64,000 nt of DNA, from assembly GCA_037447655.1 (NCBI GenBank), contig JBBHKE010003455.1:433131-497130 (forward strand), written 5' to 3'. Source of the stretch: Zygnema cylindricum. Taxonomy: Eukaryota > Streptophyta > Zygnematophyceae > Zygnematales > Zygnemataceae. Numbering within the stretch: position 1 is the stretch's first letter; the number at the start of each line of letters is the position of its first letter. The translations under genes were made by a program, and so were the position numbers. Positions 22,645-34,195 of this stretch are shown piece by piece. Under the pieces are notes generated by a model. It was not told the origin of the DNA. It worked only from the letters and a program-made list of their open reading frames with translations, and searched no databases.

Positions 22645-23950
22645 TTGATGAGGAGGAGGAGTAGGAGGAGGAGGGGGAGGAGGAGGAGGAGGAGGGGGAG
22701 GAGGAGGAGGAGGAGGAGGAGGAGGAGGAGGAGGAAAAGGAAGAGGAGGAGGAGGAGGAGGAGGAGGAGGTGAAGGTGAGGAGGGAAGGAGGAGGGGAGG
22801 TGGAGGAGGAGGAGGAGGAGGAGAATGAGGAGTAGGAGGAGGAGAGGAGGAGAGGAGGGGAGGTGGAGGAGTAGGAGGGGAGGAGGAGGAGGAGGGGAGG
22901 AGGAGGAGGAGGGAACGAGGAGGAAGAGGAGGAGGAGGAGGAGGAGGAGAAGGGGAGGAGGAGGAGGGGGAGGAGGAGGAGGAGGGGAGGAGGAGGAGGA
23001 GGGAAGGAGGAGGAAGAGGAGGAGGAGGAGGAGGAGGAGGAGGAGGAGGAGGAGGAGGAGGGGGAGGAGGAGGAGGAGGGAAGGAGGGAAGGAGGAGGGG
23101 AGGTGGAGGAGGAGGAGGAGGAGGAGGAGGAGAATGAGTAGGAGGAGGAGAGGAGGAGAGGAGGGGAGGTGGAGGAGTAGGAGGGGAGGAGGAGGAGGAG
23201 GGGAGGAGGAGGAGGAGGGAACGAGGAGGAAGAGGAGGAGGAGGAGGAGGAGGAGAAGGGGAGGAGGAGGAGGGGGAGGAGGAGGAGGAGGGGAGGAGGA
23301 GGAGGAGGGAAGGAGGAGGAAGAGGAGGAGGAGGAGGAGGAGAAGGGGAGGAGGAGGAGGGGGAGGAGGAGGAGGAGGAGGAGGAGGAGGAGGAGGAGGA
23401 GGAGGAGGAGGAGGGGGAGGAGGAGGAGGAGGGAAGGAGGGAAGGAGGGGAGGAGGAGGAGAGGAGGAGGAGGAGAGGAGGAGGGGAGAAGGAGGAGGGG
23501 AGGAGGAGGGAAGGAGGAGAGGGTGGAGGGAAGGAGGAGGAGGAGGAGGAATAGGAGGAGGAGGAGAGGAGGAGGGGAGGAGGAGGAGAGTGAGGGGAGG
23601 AGGAGGAGAGGAAGGGGAGGAGGAGGGGAGGAGGAGGAGGAGAAGGGGAGGAGGAGGAGGGGAGGAGGAGGAGGAGAGGAGGAGGAGGTGAAGGTGAGGA
23701 GGGAAGGAGGAGGGGAGGTGGTGGAGGAGGAGGAGGAGGAGGAGAATGAGGAGGAGGAGGAGGAGGAGGAGGAGGAGGAGGAGGAGGAGGAGGAGGAGGA
23801 GGAGGAGGAGGAGGAGGAGGAGGAGGAGGAGGAGGAGGAGGAGGAGGAGGAGGAGGAGGAGGAGGGGGAGGGGGAGGGGTTGGGGGAGGGGGAGGGGGAG
23901 GAGGAGGGGGAGGAGGAGGAGGTGGAGGGGGAGGAGGAGGAGGTGGAGGG
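22645..23950. repeat. 1.3-kb GGA-rich array with higher-order repeats
   Basis: This is nearly pure GGA/GGGGA/GGGA on the plus strand. Blocks containing GAATGAG, GGGAACGAGGAGGAAG and GGGAAGGAGGGAAGG recur at roughly 300-bp spacing (22825 versus 23135), so it is a higher-order minisatellite. It abuts the start of the gag relic. The long ORFs through it on all frames are low-complexity artefacts. Confidence 0.95.
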
Positions 23951-24253
23951 TTAAAAAGTATAAGTTAACAACAATAAAAAACTCAATTTTTGAAGAAATC
24001 CAGCTAGAGGGTGGGGATGATGGTGAATAGGGAAGAGGGGAGAGGACAGAGTACACTGTTGTTGGGACGGAGAGATTGCTAGGGACAATGTTTACAAGTT
24101 GATAGGAAAGTCTTCTAGTGAGATTGGGGGAGAGGGTGTGGGAGCGGAATGGGTGCAGAAATCAAGAGATAGTCAAGGAGGGAAGGGGAAGGAGTGAAGG
24201 ACAGGCTTGTGGTTGGAAAGGCATTTTTTTTTTTTATGTGGGAAGTAGCATAA

Positions 24254-24991
24254 GGGTGACGTTCCATTAGACGAAAAGTGGGGTTCGTTACTGGACGCCG
24301 TACGTTTTCGTACAGAGCCGTACCGGAATTTTTTTTTTGTCGAACGAAACATCGTTACTGGAAATCTGTCAGGAAGCTCCAATGATGTAGGCGTAATTCT
24401 TGACCGTTGGATGTTTCTCTTTTTGAGATCCGCGAAGCAATCGAGCACATCATCTAGTGGGCCCCAACTCTCCTCGAGGAGGAGAGTTGGGGCCCACTAG
24501 ATGATTGCCATTCATTACCATTGGTACACGTGAAAAGGAAAAAAAATATCTACGTTGTATAAGCGATCACAGGCATGCACGTCGTATATGCCATGTGCCT
24601 CCTGCCACGTTGAATCCAGGTCACGTGAAAATATCCTCGCACGCTTCGTCTGACATTCGCCGACATTCAAAGTTTGCCGCGACCTTCAAAGTTTGTCGCG
24701 TCTTTTTGCCATTCTCTTTCGACATTTTGATTTCCACTTTCAAAATCAAAATCTAGCCGAAAACTTTATGTACGAATCATTAATTACCTCCGGCGGTTCA
24801 GAAATTCCGTACAGATATTTCGTTTGTAGATTTTATTCAAGATTTTTAGAATCTGGACTGTAACTTACGTTGCGCCAATCATAATTGAGGAAGGTTTGTT
24901 ACTGGCCCGACACAATGGAGCGGACTTCCAGTAAACGCTGCCAGTAGACTTGTCCGTACATTTACTGGGACCGCCTAATGGAACGTCACCC
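24254..24991. mobile_element. PIF/Harbinger-like non-autonomous element
   Basis: Perfect 17-bp terminal inverted repeats GGGTGACGTTCCATTAG and a flanking TAA on both sides fit the 3-bp TWA duplications of PIF/Harbinger elements. The 738-bp body has no transposase frame. It contains a 27-bp-arm perfect hairpin off-centre (24449-24505) and several TTACTGG/CCAGTAA blocks. Confidence 0.8.
24449..24505. repeat. perfect hairpin, 27-bp arms, 3-nt loop
   Basis: The left arm begins ATCATCTAGTGGGCC and ends CTCTCCTC. The loop is GAG and the right arm is the exact complement. The perfection contrasts with the otherwise decayed element around it. Confidence 0.9.
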
Positions 24992-25910
24992 TAAGATGGA
25001 GATGAAAGCCAACTTAGAGGAGGAGAGAGACAGAGAGAGAGAGAAAGTGTCTGTTAGAGGGAGGGTAAAGCTGAAATGCCAAAGCCCGCAGAGAAAGTGG
25101 TATGAAGAAGGAGAGTGTTGTTTAAAGAAATTGCTTTGAATATATGTTATTTTTGGACATGTTATAATCTACATTCATTTTCCGATAGCTTTAACATTTG
25201 GATTTCTTAGGGTTTAGAAATCTTTTCAGGATTTTTAAGAGGGAATTTGTCGACAAAATAAGTTTTTCCATTCCATAGTCATACCCAAAGAGCGCCAAAA
25301 AAAATATACTTCAGAACTTTTCACCATAAATCCTCCGACAATCCAAACCAAGCCAAACCTGTTAACAAACCAAACAAGATAAGACTAAATCAGATAGGAC
25401 AAACTCGTCAAATTTCTTCTATTGCAAAGCATTCCACACCAATATATGAATCCGACATTTTTTCAAAAAAGAAAAAGAAAGAAAGAAACGGAAAAAGATA
25501 TAAAACAAAAGGAAAGACATAAAAGAACAAAAACAATTGAAAGAAAACAAAAAACCAAAACGAACAAAAAGATAAAAATAAAAAGAAACAACAAAAAAAA
25601 AACATGAAAAACAAAGAAGAATGAAAGAAAGACAATAATAAAACACAGAGAACGAGAAACACTTTTCATTCGGAAAAAAAAAAAAAAAAAAAAAACGCAG
25701 AAAAAGAACCCGCTTGAAAAAAGAAAATGAAAATATAAAAAGGAAAAGGAAAACGCCCGAAAAATCCCAAAAACAAATTCTAAAAAAACTAAAAAACTAA
25801 AAAACTGGAAAACGAAAAGAACTGAAAAACTAAAAAAAAAAAACAAAATAAAGAACTAATAAAACTAAAAAAATACTAAAAAAACTAAAAAAATAAAAAA
25901 CAATATTATT
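24992..25910. other. gene-free stretch, A-rich
   Basis: GA-rich at 25015-25050, then very A-rich on the plus strand (25440-25900). It lies just past the stop codon of the importin-4-like gene and probably includes its 3' UTR and flank. I see no gene. Confidence 0.5.
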
Positions 25911-28784
25911 TTATACTAAACCCAAAGCCGTTTTAACAGAGAGAGGGAAACTGGAGAGGAGGGCCTCCATTTGCGTTGGATGTTTTAATTTTAAATCAGA
26001 AAAAGTCAAAAAAATTCCGTCTTTTACTTCCGGCGAGATGTCGGGAGAAGTCGCCACGTGGACAAGCACCGGAAATAGTGTGGGTATATGGGGCATAATC
26101 TGCGAAAAATAAGGGGAGAGCGGGACAGAGAGAGGAGAGAGAGAGGGAAATGGAGAGGGGGAGGAGAGGGGGAGGAGAGGGGGAGGGGAAGGGGGAGGGC
26201 GAGGGGGAGGGGGAGGGGGAGGGGGAGGGGGAGGGGGAGGGCGAGGGGGAGGGGGAGGGGGAGGGGGAGGGGGAGGGGGAGGGGGAGGGGGAGGGGGAGG
26301 GGGAGGGGGAGGGGGAGGGGGAGGGGGAGGGGGAGGGGGAGGGGGAGGGGGAGGGGGAGGGGGAGGGGGAGGGGGAGGGGGAGGGGGAGGGGGAGGGGGA
26401 GGGGGAGGGGGAGGGGGAGGGGGAGGGGGAGGGGGAGGTGGAGGGGGAGGGGGAGGGGGAGGGGAAGGGGGAGGGGGAGGGGGAGGGGGAGGGGGAGGGG
26501 GAGGGGGAGGGGGAGGTGTAGGGGGAGGTGGAGGGGGAGGGGGAGGGGGAGGGGGAGGGGGAGGGGGAGGGGGAGGGGGAGGGGGAGGGGGAGGGGGAGG
26601 GGATGGGGGAGGGGGAGGGGGAGGGGGAGGGGGAGGGGGAGGGGGAGGGGGAGGGGGAGGGGGAGGGGGAGGGGGAGGGGGAGGGGGAGGGGGAGGGGGA
26701 GGGGGAGGGGGAGGGGGAGGGGGAGGGGGAGGGGGAGGGGGAGGGGGAGGGGGAGGGGGAGGGGGAGCAGGAGGGGGAGGGAGAAGGAGAGGGAAAGAAA
26801 TAAACACACCCAAGGTTTAAAATGAGAATAGGAGAGTAGGAGAGGAGAGAGGGAACGAAGCACACCAAGGTTTGAAAGTTAAAAAAAAAGAGAGGGAGCG
26901 GGACAGGGAGAGATAAGGGAGACAGGGAGTGTGGGAGGGAGTGAAAGGGATGCAGTAAGGCAGAGTGGCAGAAACCCATGATATTGTTTGAGGAGGGAAA
27001 GTAGGGGAGAGAGGGAGTGGGGGAGAGAGGGAGCGAGGGACAGGGAGAGGACCAGGGAGTGGGAGAAGGCAAGGGAGAGGGAGTTGGAGAGGAAGGGGAA
27101 TCTTTTTATTCCTTTTCCATGGTACTTTTCAACAGGGAGGGAGAGTGAGGGGGAGGTAGAGGAAATGGGAGAGACAAACCTCGGGGTGATTTGCAGTAAT
27201 GAGGGAGCAAATGCATCCGTAAACCGTTGCGGCTTCGTCTAAATCTTCTTTCAACGGTAAAACTGATATTAAAACCGGTAAAACCTGCAAAAACCAGAGC
27301 CAAAACCTCTCATTCTTTAGTTTTTTCATTTAACGAGATTATTTTTAGCGTTTTTTAGCATTTTTAGTTTTTTACGAATTTTTTACCATCTTCCATTTTT
27401 TTCTTGCATTAAACATATTACCAAATTCGTCTATAAAAGCAACAAAATAAGCGTTTTTGAGTAGAATGACTTCACATTTTTGTAAATTTTATTTTTTCTT
27501 AATAAAGGTTTTTTTCCGATTGTTCATCTTTCTCTCCAATCCTATAGTTCGAATGAGGGGAAAGAATTAAAATTGTTACATGTGATTTGCCCATACTACA
27601 CGAGTATTATTCCATAATAATACCAAAGAAAGGACTATATATAAACATTTAGTATGGACTACTCGCATATATCGATTCCAGTTGTTTTGCCACGTTTGAA
27701 ATAAGATCCAAAATTTTATTACAGTTTTATCTTAACATTTTGAAGTTGAGATTGAATTCCGTTGCAAGTTTGTGATTCTCATTTCTTAATCAAGATAATA
27801 AACTTCTTAATATTTTTTTTTCTCTACTTATCCTCTAACAAGTTACTCATGAATTAACTAAACTAATGACACATAACAAAAGCATCAATGAATCAAAACG
27901 AAACCAAAAACAGGACGATAGAACTGAATGGAAAAAAACCGAACGAAAACAGACTCGAAGAACAATTTTCTTAACCTTAAATTTCATTAAGTTTCATTAA
28001 ATTTCAACAAGTTTTCTACGATTGAAAAGCAAAAAAAAAAAAGAAACAAAGAATAAAAAAGGGTCAAAAATAAAAAAAACCTGCGAAAACGGAATGGCTT
28101 CTGGGTGAGTGGAAATCATTCTCGCCACGGCACCGGCGGCGTTATCCCTCACTCCCTCATTTCTCTCTCTCTCCCCAAATAAGGGATGTAAAGCCATAAG
28201 AAGTTTCCCATAATATCTGAATACCATCATAACATCTGTCAAGGTCACCCCACAAAAAAATAAAAAAATACCTAAAAATATAAAGAGAATACGGTGAAAA
28301 AAGACCTAAAACATGACATAAAAATGACTTGAAAACGTTCTAAAAAATGCTCTAAAATGATAGAAAACTGATTTATTAAAACACGAAACGTACCGAGAAA
28401 ACAACATAGAAATGGCATAATATTGATTTAAAATGGAGATAAAGAGGGATATAGCAGCAGAAGGGAATTAAGGAAAGAAACAAAGAGCGAAGGATGAAAA
28501 AAGGAAAGAGAGAGAAGGGAAGACGACGATAGAGAAAGAAGGAAAGTTGGAGAGGAAAGGAAGGGAAGAATATATGGAAAAAAGAAGGAATGAGGGAAAA
28601 ATGGAAAAGAAAAAGCGGAAATGAAACAGGGAAAGATGAAAAGGGAAAAAAAGTGAGAAAGATCGAAAGGGGAAAAAAAGAGGGAAAGCACGAAGAAGAC
28701 AAAAAGAGAGAAAGCAGGAAGGGGAGGAAGTGATGGAGGGAGAGAGGGAGGAAGGGGGAGAGGGGGAGAGGGAAGGAGTGGAGA

Positions 28785-28833
<49 letters not shown>

Positions 28834-31800
28834 ACATCCACATATCCGGCTGAGGCCGGGCCCATGAATCTCGCCACTTCTGCCACGCATCCAATGGCCA
28901 TGCTTCGATCTTCTGCAGGACGTGACGTCTCCTAAAATCCATACAAAACAGTCATACAAAACAGACTTTAATCAAGGTTTTCTACAGTTTCTAGGATTTC
29001 TAAGGTTTCTAGGGTTTCTAGGGTTTTTTTTTGTGTGTTTTCAAGGTATATGAGGATTTTTTAGAGTTTCCTAGAATTTTCGGGTTTAGGGTTTCCATTT
29101 ATAACCGTTGTTTTCCAACAAAAACTGGCACTTCCGACCAAAAACCCAATATCAAAAAACCCAATATTAGAAAACGCAATATTAGAAAACCCAATATCAA
29201 AACACCCAAATGAAAAAACCTAACATCAAAAAACCCAAAATTTCCAAAAGAATCCAACCTTTTAAGGCAGTTTTCCAGCAGAAACCCACTATTTTTCAAA
29301 TTTTGGGGAAAAAAAACGAAATCAATTACAATCCACCAATTCTTTTTGTACGAAAAGCTCTTTGTTTTTCTATTAGAATTAACAATTATCTCTCTCTTTT
29401 TTTTTACACGAGTTATCTCCATACTTTGATAGTTTTATTTCCAATCTGTCCTCGAGACAGGAGAGAGAGAGGGGGGAATGGGGAGGGAGAGAGGGAAAGG
29501 GAGAGAGGGGATTTAGGATGAACTTTTAAACTTTCACTTTTCACAGAAATTCAAAGTTTTCATCCACACTAATTTCAGTTAACCACCTTAAACGAAAAAA
29601 AAAGTGAATAAAAAGGTGAAGCAGATAACCATGAATAGAAACAGAAGTGAATCAAACTAAAAAGCGAAAAAAGAAAAAAATACAACAAAAACAACAAAAA
29701 ACAAAAGCAAATCGAGAGTGGTCGTAAAAATTGTACCGCAAATTTCATGAGATTGGGAAAAAAAAGGCGGAAAGAAGGTTCGAAAGAAGGTCCCATGACT
29801 TCGGCAATTGCCGGGAGAAGATCAGTCGCAGAATCGATAAGAATTTCATCATGTTCTAAATCATTATCCTCTTCATTTTCCTCTCCATCTCCTCTCTCTC
29901 CTCCTCCTTCCTCACTGTCTTCTCCTTGTTGACAGAGAGCCTCTCCTTTTAACAATTCTAGGGCAGCTTCACAAATTCTTTGAACGTCTGGTGGAAAAAA
30001 AGGAGGGAAAAAAAAAGGAAAAAAAATGAGAAAATTGATAAAATTGATAAAATATCACGAGATATAGTGAGAAAAGAAGTGAGAGAAAAAGATACTAGAA
30101 TTAACGAACGACCAAAACGAACGATGATTTTTTTTTGACATGAGACTGAAATTGGGAAGAGTCGACTCCAAAAAAAATCATATGCCCTTAAAAAACTTTA
30201 AAAAAAAAGCTTTTAGGGTTTTTACAAAGAAAAGATAAAAGAGTGAAAAAAAAGGACAAAAAAATGGTTAACAAATTTGGTGAAAGAAATGAATGAAACT
30301 GGAGAAGTGGTTAGTAATAAAAAGAGAGAGAGAGAGGGAAAAACAGCACATTGAAATAGAAAAACAAAAACATAAAACGACAAGAGAATAAAGAAAAAGA
30401 AGAAAGAAGAGAGAAGAAGACAAGAACAGAGAAATAGGGAAAAGGAGCGAAAAAGGTAATAAAACAAGAGAAACAAACAGAGAAATAAAGGAAAAAAGGA
30501 AGAATACAACAAAAGAAGAGAGTAAAAAAATTATAAAGGTCCACTTCCATAGGTTTTGACCAAATAAACCAGACTTTTGAGAAAAGCAGAAAGATGAGAA
30601 AACGACAAAAGAACAGAGAAAAAGACAAAAAAGCAAAAAGGACAAAAGAAGAGTGAAAAAGACAAAAGAAGAAAGAAAGATAAAAAGAGCAATCAAGACA
30701 ACTTGCAAGGTTCTAAACATCCACTTCTGTATGTTTTTATCAAATACGCCAGACTATTGAAAAAAATGAGAGAAGAGAAAGAGAGGCTAAAGAAGAGCGA
30801 AAAAGACAAAAAAAGGAGCAAAAAGACAAAAAAAAGCAAAACACACGAAAAAAGAGCAAAAAAGACAACAAAAAAAGGAGCGAAAAAGACAAGAAGAGAA
30901 AGAAAAGGGCAGAAAAGAGCGAAAAAGACAACTCACAAGGTTCTAAAGGCACTCTCCGGTATGTTTTTATCAAAAACGCCATACTGTTGCAAGCCTGGGC
31001 CACGGTATCTTTGTCCTCGTCGTCACTCACGGCTCGCAAATAAATATCCATCGCACTTTCTAAAAACGGAATTAAAGATCTCTCCGTGATTTGATTAAGA
31101 ATGTATTAAGAATGTCTTTTTCCAAAATTTACAATTTCTAAAGTTGAATTAAAGACCTCTCGACCATTAGATTAAGAATGTTTTGTTCCAAAATTTATAC
31201 TTTCTAACAAACGAATTAAAAATCTCTCGAGTATTAAAATAAGAATGTATTAATAAGGTCTTGTTCCAAAATTTATACTTTCTAAACGATAATTTAAAGA
31301 CCTCTCGATGATTCAATTAAGAATGTATAATTCACGGTGTACTTTTGTGAAAATGTACCTTCCTTTAATCACTAAACCCTTTTATGGTTAAAAAAAAAGG
31401 GATAGAGCTCAGGTAGGACTCCCTTTAAAGGAGTATTTTCGCGAAAGGATAGACTGTCTCAGTCACACAGACAGAGACAGCTTGCAACTCTCGCATAAAA
31501 TAAAACTTATTTTTTAAAAAAGTTTTTTAGGGTATTTTTTAGGTTTTCTTTTTTTAAATTTAATTTTCCCTCGATTTCTGAAAAAAACCCATCGATTTCT
31601 GAAAAGAAAAGCATCGGTAAAAAAGAAAAAAGAGGCTGAAAGAAATAGAATAAGGTGTGGAGAATGCATAAAAAAAGACGAGTGAAAAAAAATAGAAAAA
31701 ACCAACAATAGTTAAAAAAAAAGTTGAAAAATGGATACTGTAAATGTGGCACGCTTCCGGAGCCAAAACCTGCAACAACGATGAAAAATAACAAGTGAAA

Positions 31801-32996
31801 AGGCAAAAACCAAAAAAAACTAAAAAAACTAAAAGTAAAGTACATAAAAACATCAAACATAACCGTTTTTTTAAGAGAAGAAATACAATCAAAATAGTCA
31901 TATTATCAGGAAAACTACATGAAATCAACCATTTTTAGAGAAACAAACTAATTATATTAATAATTTTAAGAGACACGGACATGATATTAACCAATTTCCA
32001 GAGAAAATGAACAAAAAATCATAAATTTTGAGAGAAACGGAACATAAAATTTACCTTTTTTCAAAGAAAGGGGGATGAAATTAGCCATTTTCAGTGAAAA
32101 AGTATATAAAATTGACCATTTTTCAGTGAATAAGTACGTAGATATCAATCATTTTCGGAAATAATATTATAATCGAATATAATATAAACCATTTCTCAAA
32201 GAAAATGTCCAGAATATCAAAATTTCCTATGAGAAAGTACACGAATCTGGAAAGTACGGTACACATTTGGAGGGCCAATCAAAGGCCTTTTTTATGCTCT
32301 ATATGTCGATAAGAGCATTAGACCTTAAAGTTAAATTTTTCCTAGTTTCTCTTCAAGACTATAAAACATATCGAAGCGTTAAGGCGCATACACATTTTTT
32401 TACTTTTTTTACAGCGTTTTTACTCTTTCTTCAAGTTATTACAAGTACTTTTTTTATTTTTCTTAAAGAATTTACCATAGATCCTCCATTTAGAGGAGAG
32501 TAAGCTTCTTGAGCCGCCAACAAAAGATCTGCAAAAAAAAAAACAAATCAAAAAAAGTATGGAAAGATAGGCAGGATTAATTGTAATTTTACGGATGTCT
32601 ACAAAAAAAGTACAAAAACAAACGATACACAAATTCTATAATTCATATTTAGAAAGAAAACCTTAAAGAAAAACCCTAAAGAAAGGTTTGCAGTTTTCAT
32701 GAACGCGAGATCAAAACTGAAATAGAAAATTTTAACAGAAACTGAAAACTGACAGTTGAAAACTGAAACGGAAACTCAAACTGGAAATTGAAAATTGAAA
32801 ACTCGAACTGAATCGGAAAACTGAACAGAAAATTGAAACTGAAAACGAAAACTGAAAACTGAAAGTGAAACCGAAACTGAAACAGAAAACTGAAAACTGA
32901 AACTCACGCTGTAGTGATAACATGGCTTGCAATCGAACGTCTTCATGGAAATAACCGGCGTGTTTTTCTAAAATGCTCAGTATTTTTTCCATATAA
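25911..32996 (-). CDS. importin-4-like protein, C-terminal half (truncated; possible pseudogene)
   Basis: Importin-4 is a HEAT-repeat nuclear import receptor. Exons read by splice signals (minus): 32908-32996, 32476-32528, 31739-31769, 30937-31059, 29737-29987, 28836-28931, 28081-28235, 27180-27284, 25911-26099 (stop). Diagnostic stretches are [29 protein letters not shown], the acidic loop [63 protein letters not shown] and [18 protein letters not shown], all in the order of plant importin-4. All junctions keep phase except 28836 to 28235. There the expected exon (family motif like RNAAFCVGEL) is missing and direct joining would shift frame. About 360 of roughly 1050 residues are encoded. 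No N-terminal exon lies in the 2 kb upstream. It is a 5'-truncated copy, or its other exons are far away. Confidence 0.8.
26155..26785. repeat. GGGGGA hexanucleotide array, about 100 units, in an importin-4 intron
   Basis: Near-perfect GGGGGA repeats with rare variants (GGGCGA, GGGGAA, GGTGGA, GGTGTA, GGATGG). It lies in the last intron (26100-27179), so the transcript strand is CCCCCT-rich. The G-rich strand has strong quadruplex potential. The ORFs through it are artefacts. Confidence 0.97.
28780..28830. repeat. GA dinucleotide microsatellite
   Basis: Uninterrupted GA repeats start 5 nt beyond the donor site of the importin-4 exon ending at 28836, in the same intron from which one exon is missing. 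Confidence 0.9.
28975..29250. repeat. short imperfect repeats: TTTCTAGGG-like and CCCAATATCAAAAAA-like
   Basis: The TTTCTAGGG/TTTCTAAGG units near 28985-29030 recall plant telomere-like repeats but are not TTTAGGG. Imperfect AAACCCAATATTAGA units follow at 29145-29235. Both are intronic to the importin-4-like gene. Confidence 0.6.
30541..30762 (-). repeat. two decayed duplicates of an importin-4 exon end
   Basis: Reading minus, the exon end near 30937-30985 ([16 protein letters not shown]) is echoed at 30702-30762 ([16 protein letters not shown]) and 30541-30600 ([14 protein letters not shown], then stop). The following donor is GT at the used exon and GC at the middle copy. They lie downstream in the intron, as products of tandem duplication of about 160-240 bp. 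Confidence 0.7.
31060..31738. other. intronic, repeats of TTAAGAATGTATTAAGAATG type
   Basis: Within the importin-4-like gene. Three to four imperfect copies of a CTCTCG-ATTAAGAATGT-CCAAAATTTATACTTTC unit lie at 31080-31330. No other gene is seen. Confidence 0.5.
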
Positions 32997-32999
32997 CTG

Positions 33000-33450
33000 T
33001 GGAAGAAAGAGAAGGAGAGGGATGGGGAGGGGAAGAGGGAGGGGGGGGGGAGGCGAAGGGGGATCGGGAGAGGGAGGGGGAGGGGGGGAGGGGGAGGGGG
33101 AGGGGGAGAGAATTTTGTCGATCGAAAGGTTGAAAGTTTAGTTGCGTAATTGTGAGTCAAGATCCTTTTTTTTTTCCATAATTGGTAGCTAGTTGTTTAC
33201 GAAATTTTAGAGGAAATCGTAAAGGCTACAGCAATCCTCGCTGTTAATAAAGTAAAAATTGTTCTTAGAAACGATGAAATAAAAAGCGGTATTACTAAAA
33301 TAGTTACTGATATCGAGTTCACACTAAAATCGGTAATACTAGAAGAGTTATCAGTATTAAGCTGAAATTACAAGCAACAACACTCAACTGGACTAAATTA
33401 GTGTGGACCACTTGAATAAAAACAAATGGAAGTAGACCTTAAAAGAAAAA
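33000..33450. other. boundary between two strand-skewed regions, no gene seen
   Basis: Purine-rich plus strand up to about 33110 (GGGGA tract), then AT-rich sequence with short repeats near 33280-33420, then pyrimidine-rich from 33460. The expected next upstream importin-4 exon was not found here. Confidence 0.5.
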
Positions 33451-33611
33451 TTTGACAGACAGCATTTTAGTTTTTCCTCCTTTCTTCCCTATTTTTCCTT
33501 ACTTCTTTTATTCCTTACCTTTTCCTTCTTTTTCTTCCTTTACTTTTGTTGATTTTTCTTCCCTTTTCTTCCTTTGTTTTTTTACTCTCTCTTTTGTCTT
33601 CTTGTTTTCTC

Positions 33612-34195
33612 GAATCCCAGACTGGTTCTCCCTTCCCCCCATCTTGGATTTGGACCAAAGTTAATGCCTTTTTTTTTGTTCCTTACATTTTCTTCGTCTT
33701 TTTTCTTACTATTTTTTCCTTTTTCTTCCTTTCGTTTTCTTCTTACTTTATTTTCCTTTTTCTTCCTTCTGTTTTCATTTTTTTTTTTTTTTTTTTTTTC
33801 CCCCTAATCCCAGACTGGTTCTCCTTTCCCCCCATTCGGTTAATTTGGACTACAGTCTCTCCCTTTTTTTTCTTCCTTTCGTTTTTTTCTTTTCGTCTTC
33901 TTCCTCGTTTTTTCTGTTTTTTTCCTTTTTCTTCCTCCTGTCTTCTTTTTTCATTTTCTTCTGTTGTTTTTTTTCTCGAATCCCAGACTGGTTCTCCCTT
34001 CTCCCCATCTGGTGGATTTGGACCACGGTCTCTCCCTCTTTCTTCTTCCTTTCGTTTTTATTCTTCTTCTTTTTTCCTTTTTCTTCTTTCGGTTTTCTTA
34101 TTTTTTTTCTTTTGTTGATTTTTTTCCGAATCCCAGACTGGTTCTCCGGTCCCCCCATTTGGAGTTTTTGGACTGTAGTGGGAACCGGAATCTTA
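33612..34195 (+). repeat. four copies of a 50-bp block in a pyrimidine-rich tract
   Basis: Units starting AATCCCAGACTGGTTCTCC and running to about TTTGGACC-CGGT occur near 33612, 33806, 33978 and 34130, spaced 150-195 bp by TTCTTCCTTTCG-type sequence. The last copy is followed by unique sequence. They may be duplicated intron or exon ends of the gene whose last exon is at 34791. Their function is unknown. Confidence 0.8.

Noticed and set aside
22512-24056. Long Leu/Pro/Ser, Arg/Gly and Glu ORFs over the GGA array
   Set aside because: All frames are open because the sequence is a trinucleotide-type repeat. There is no non-repetitive protein content.
25996-27072. Ser-Pro, Leu-Pro, Gly-Arg and Glu-Gly repeat ORFs
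   Set aside because: These are translations of the GGGGGA array. Only the last 62 codons of the minus frame ending at 25911 are importin-4.
28376-28959. Overlapping Ser/Phe/Leu-rich minus-strand ORFs
   Set aside because: Only the 28836-28931 part is exon. The rest is GA-microsatellite and pyrimidine-rich intron.
28975-29035. Interstitial telomere
   Set aside because: The units are TTTCTAGGG/TTTCTAAGG, not TTTAGGG, and there are only a few of them.
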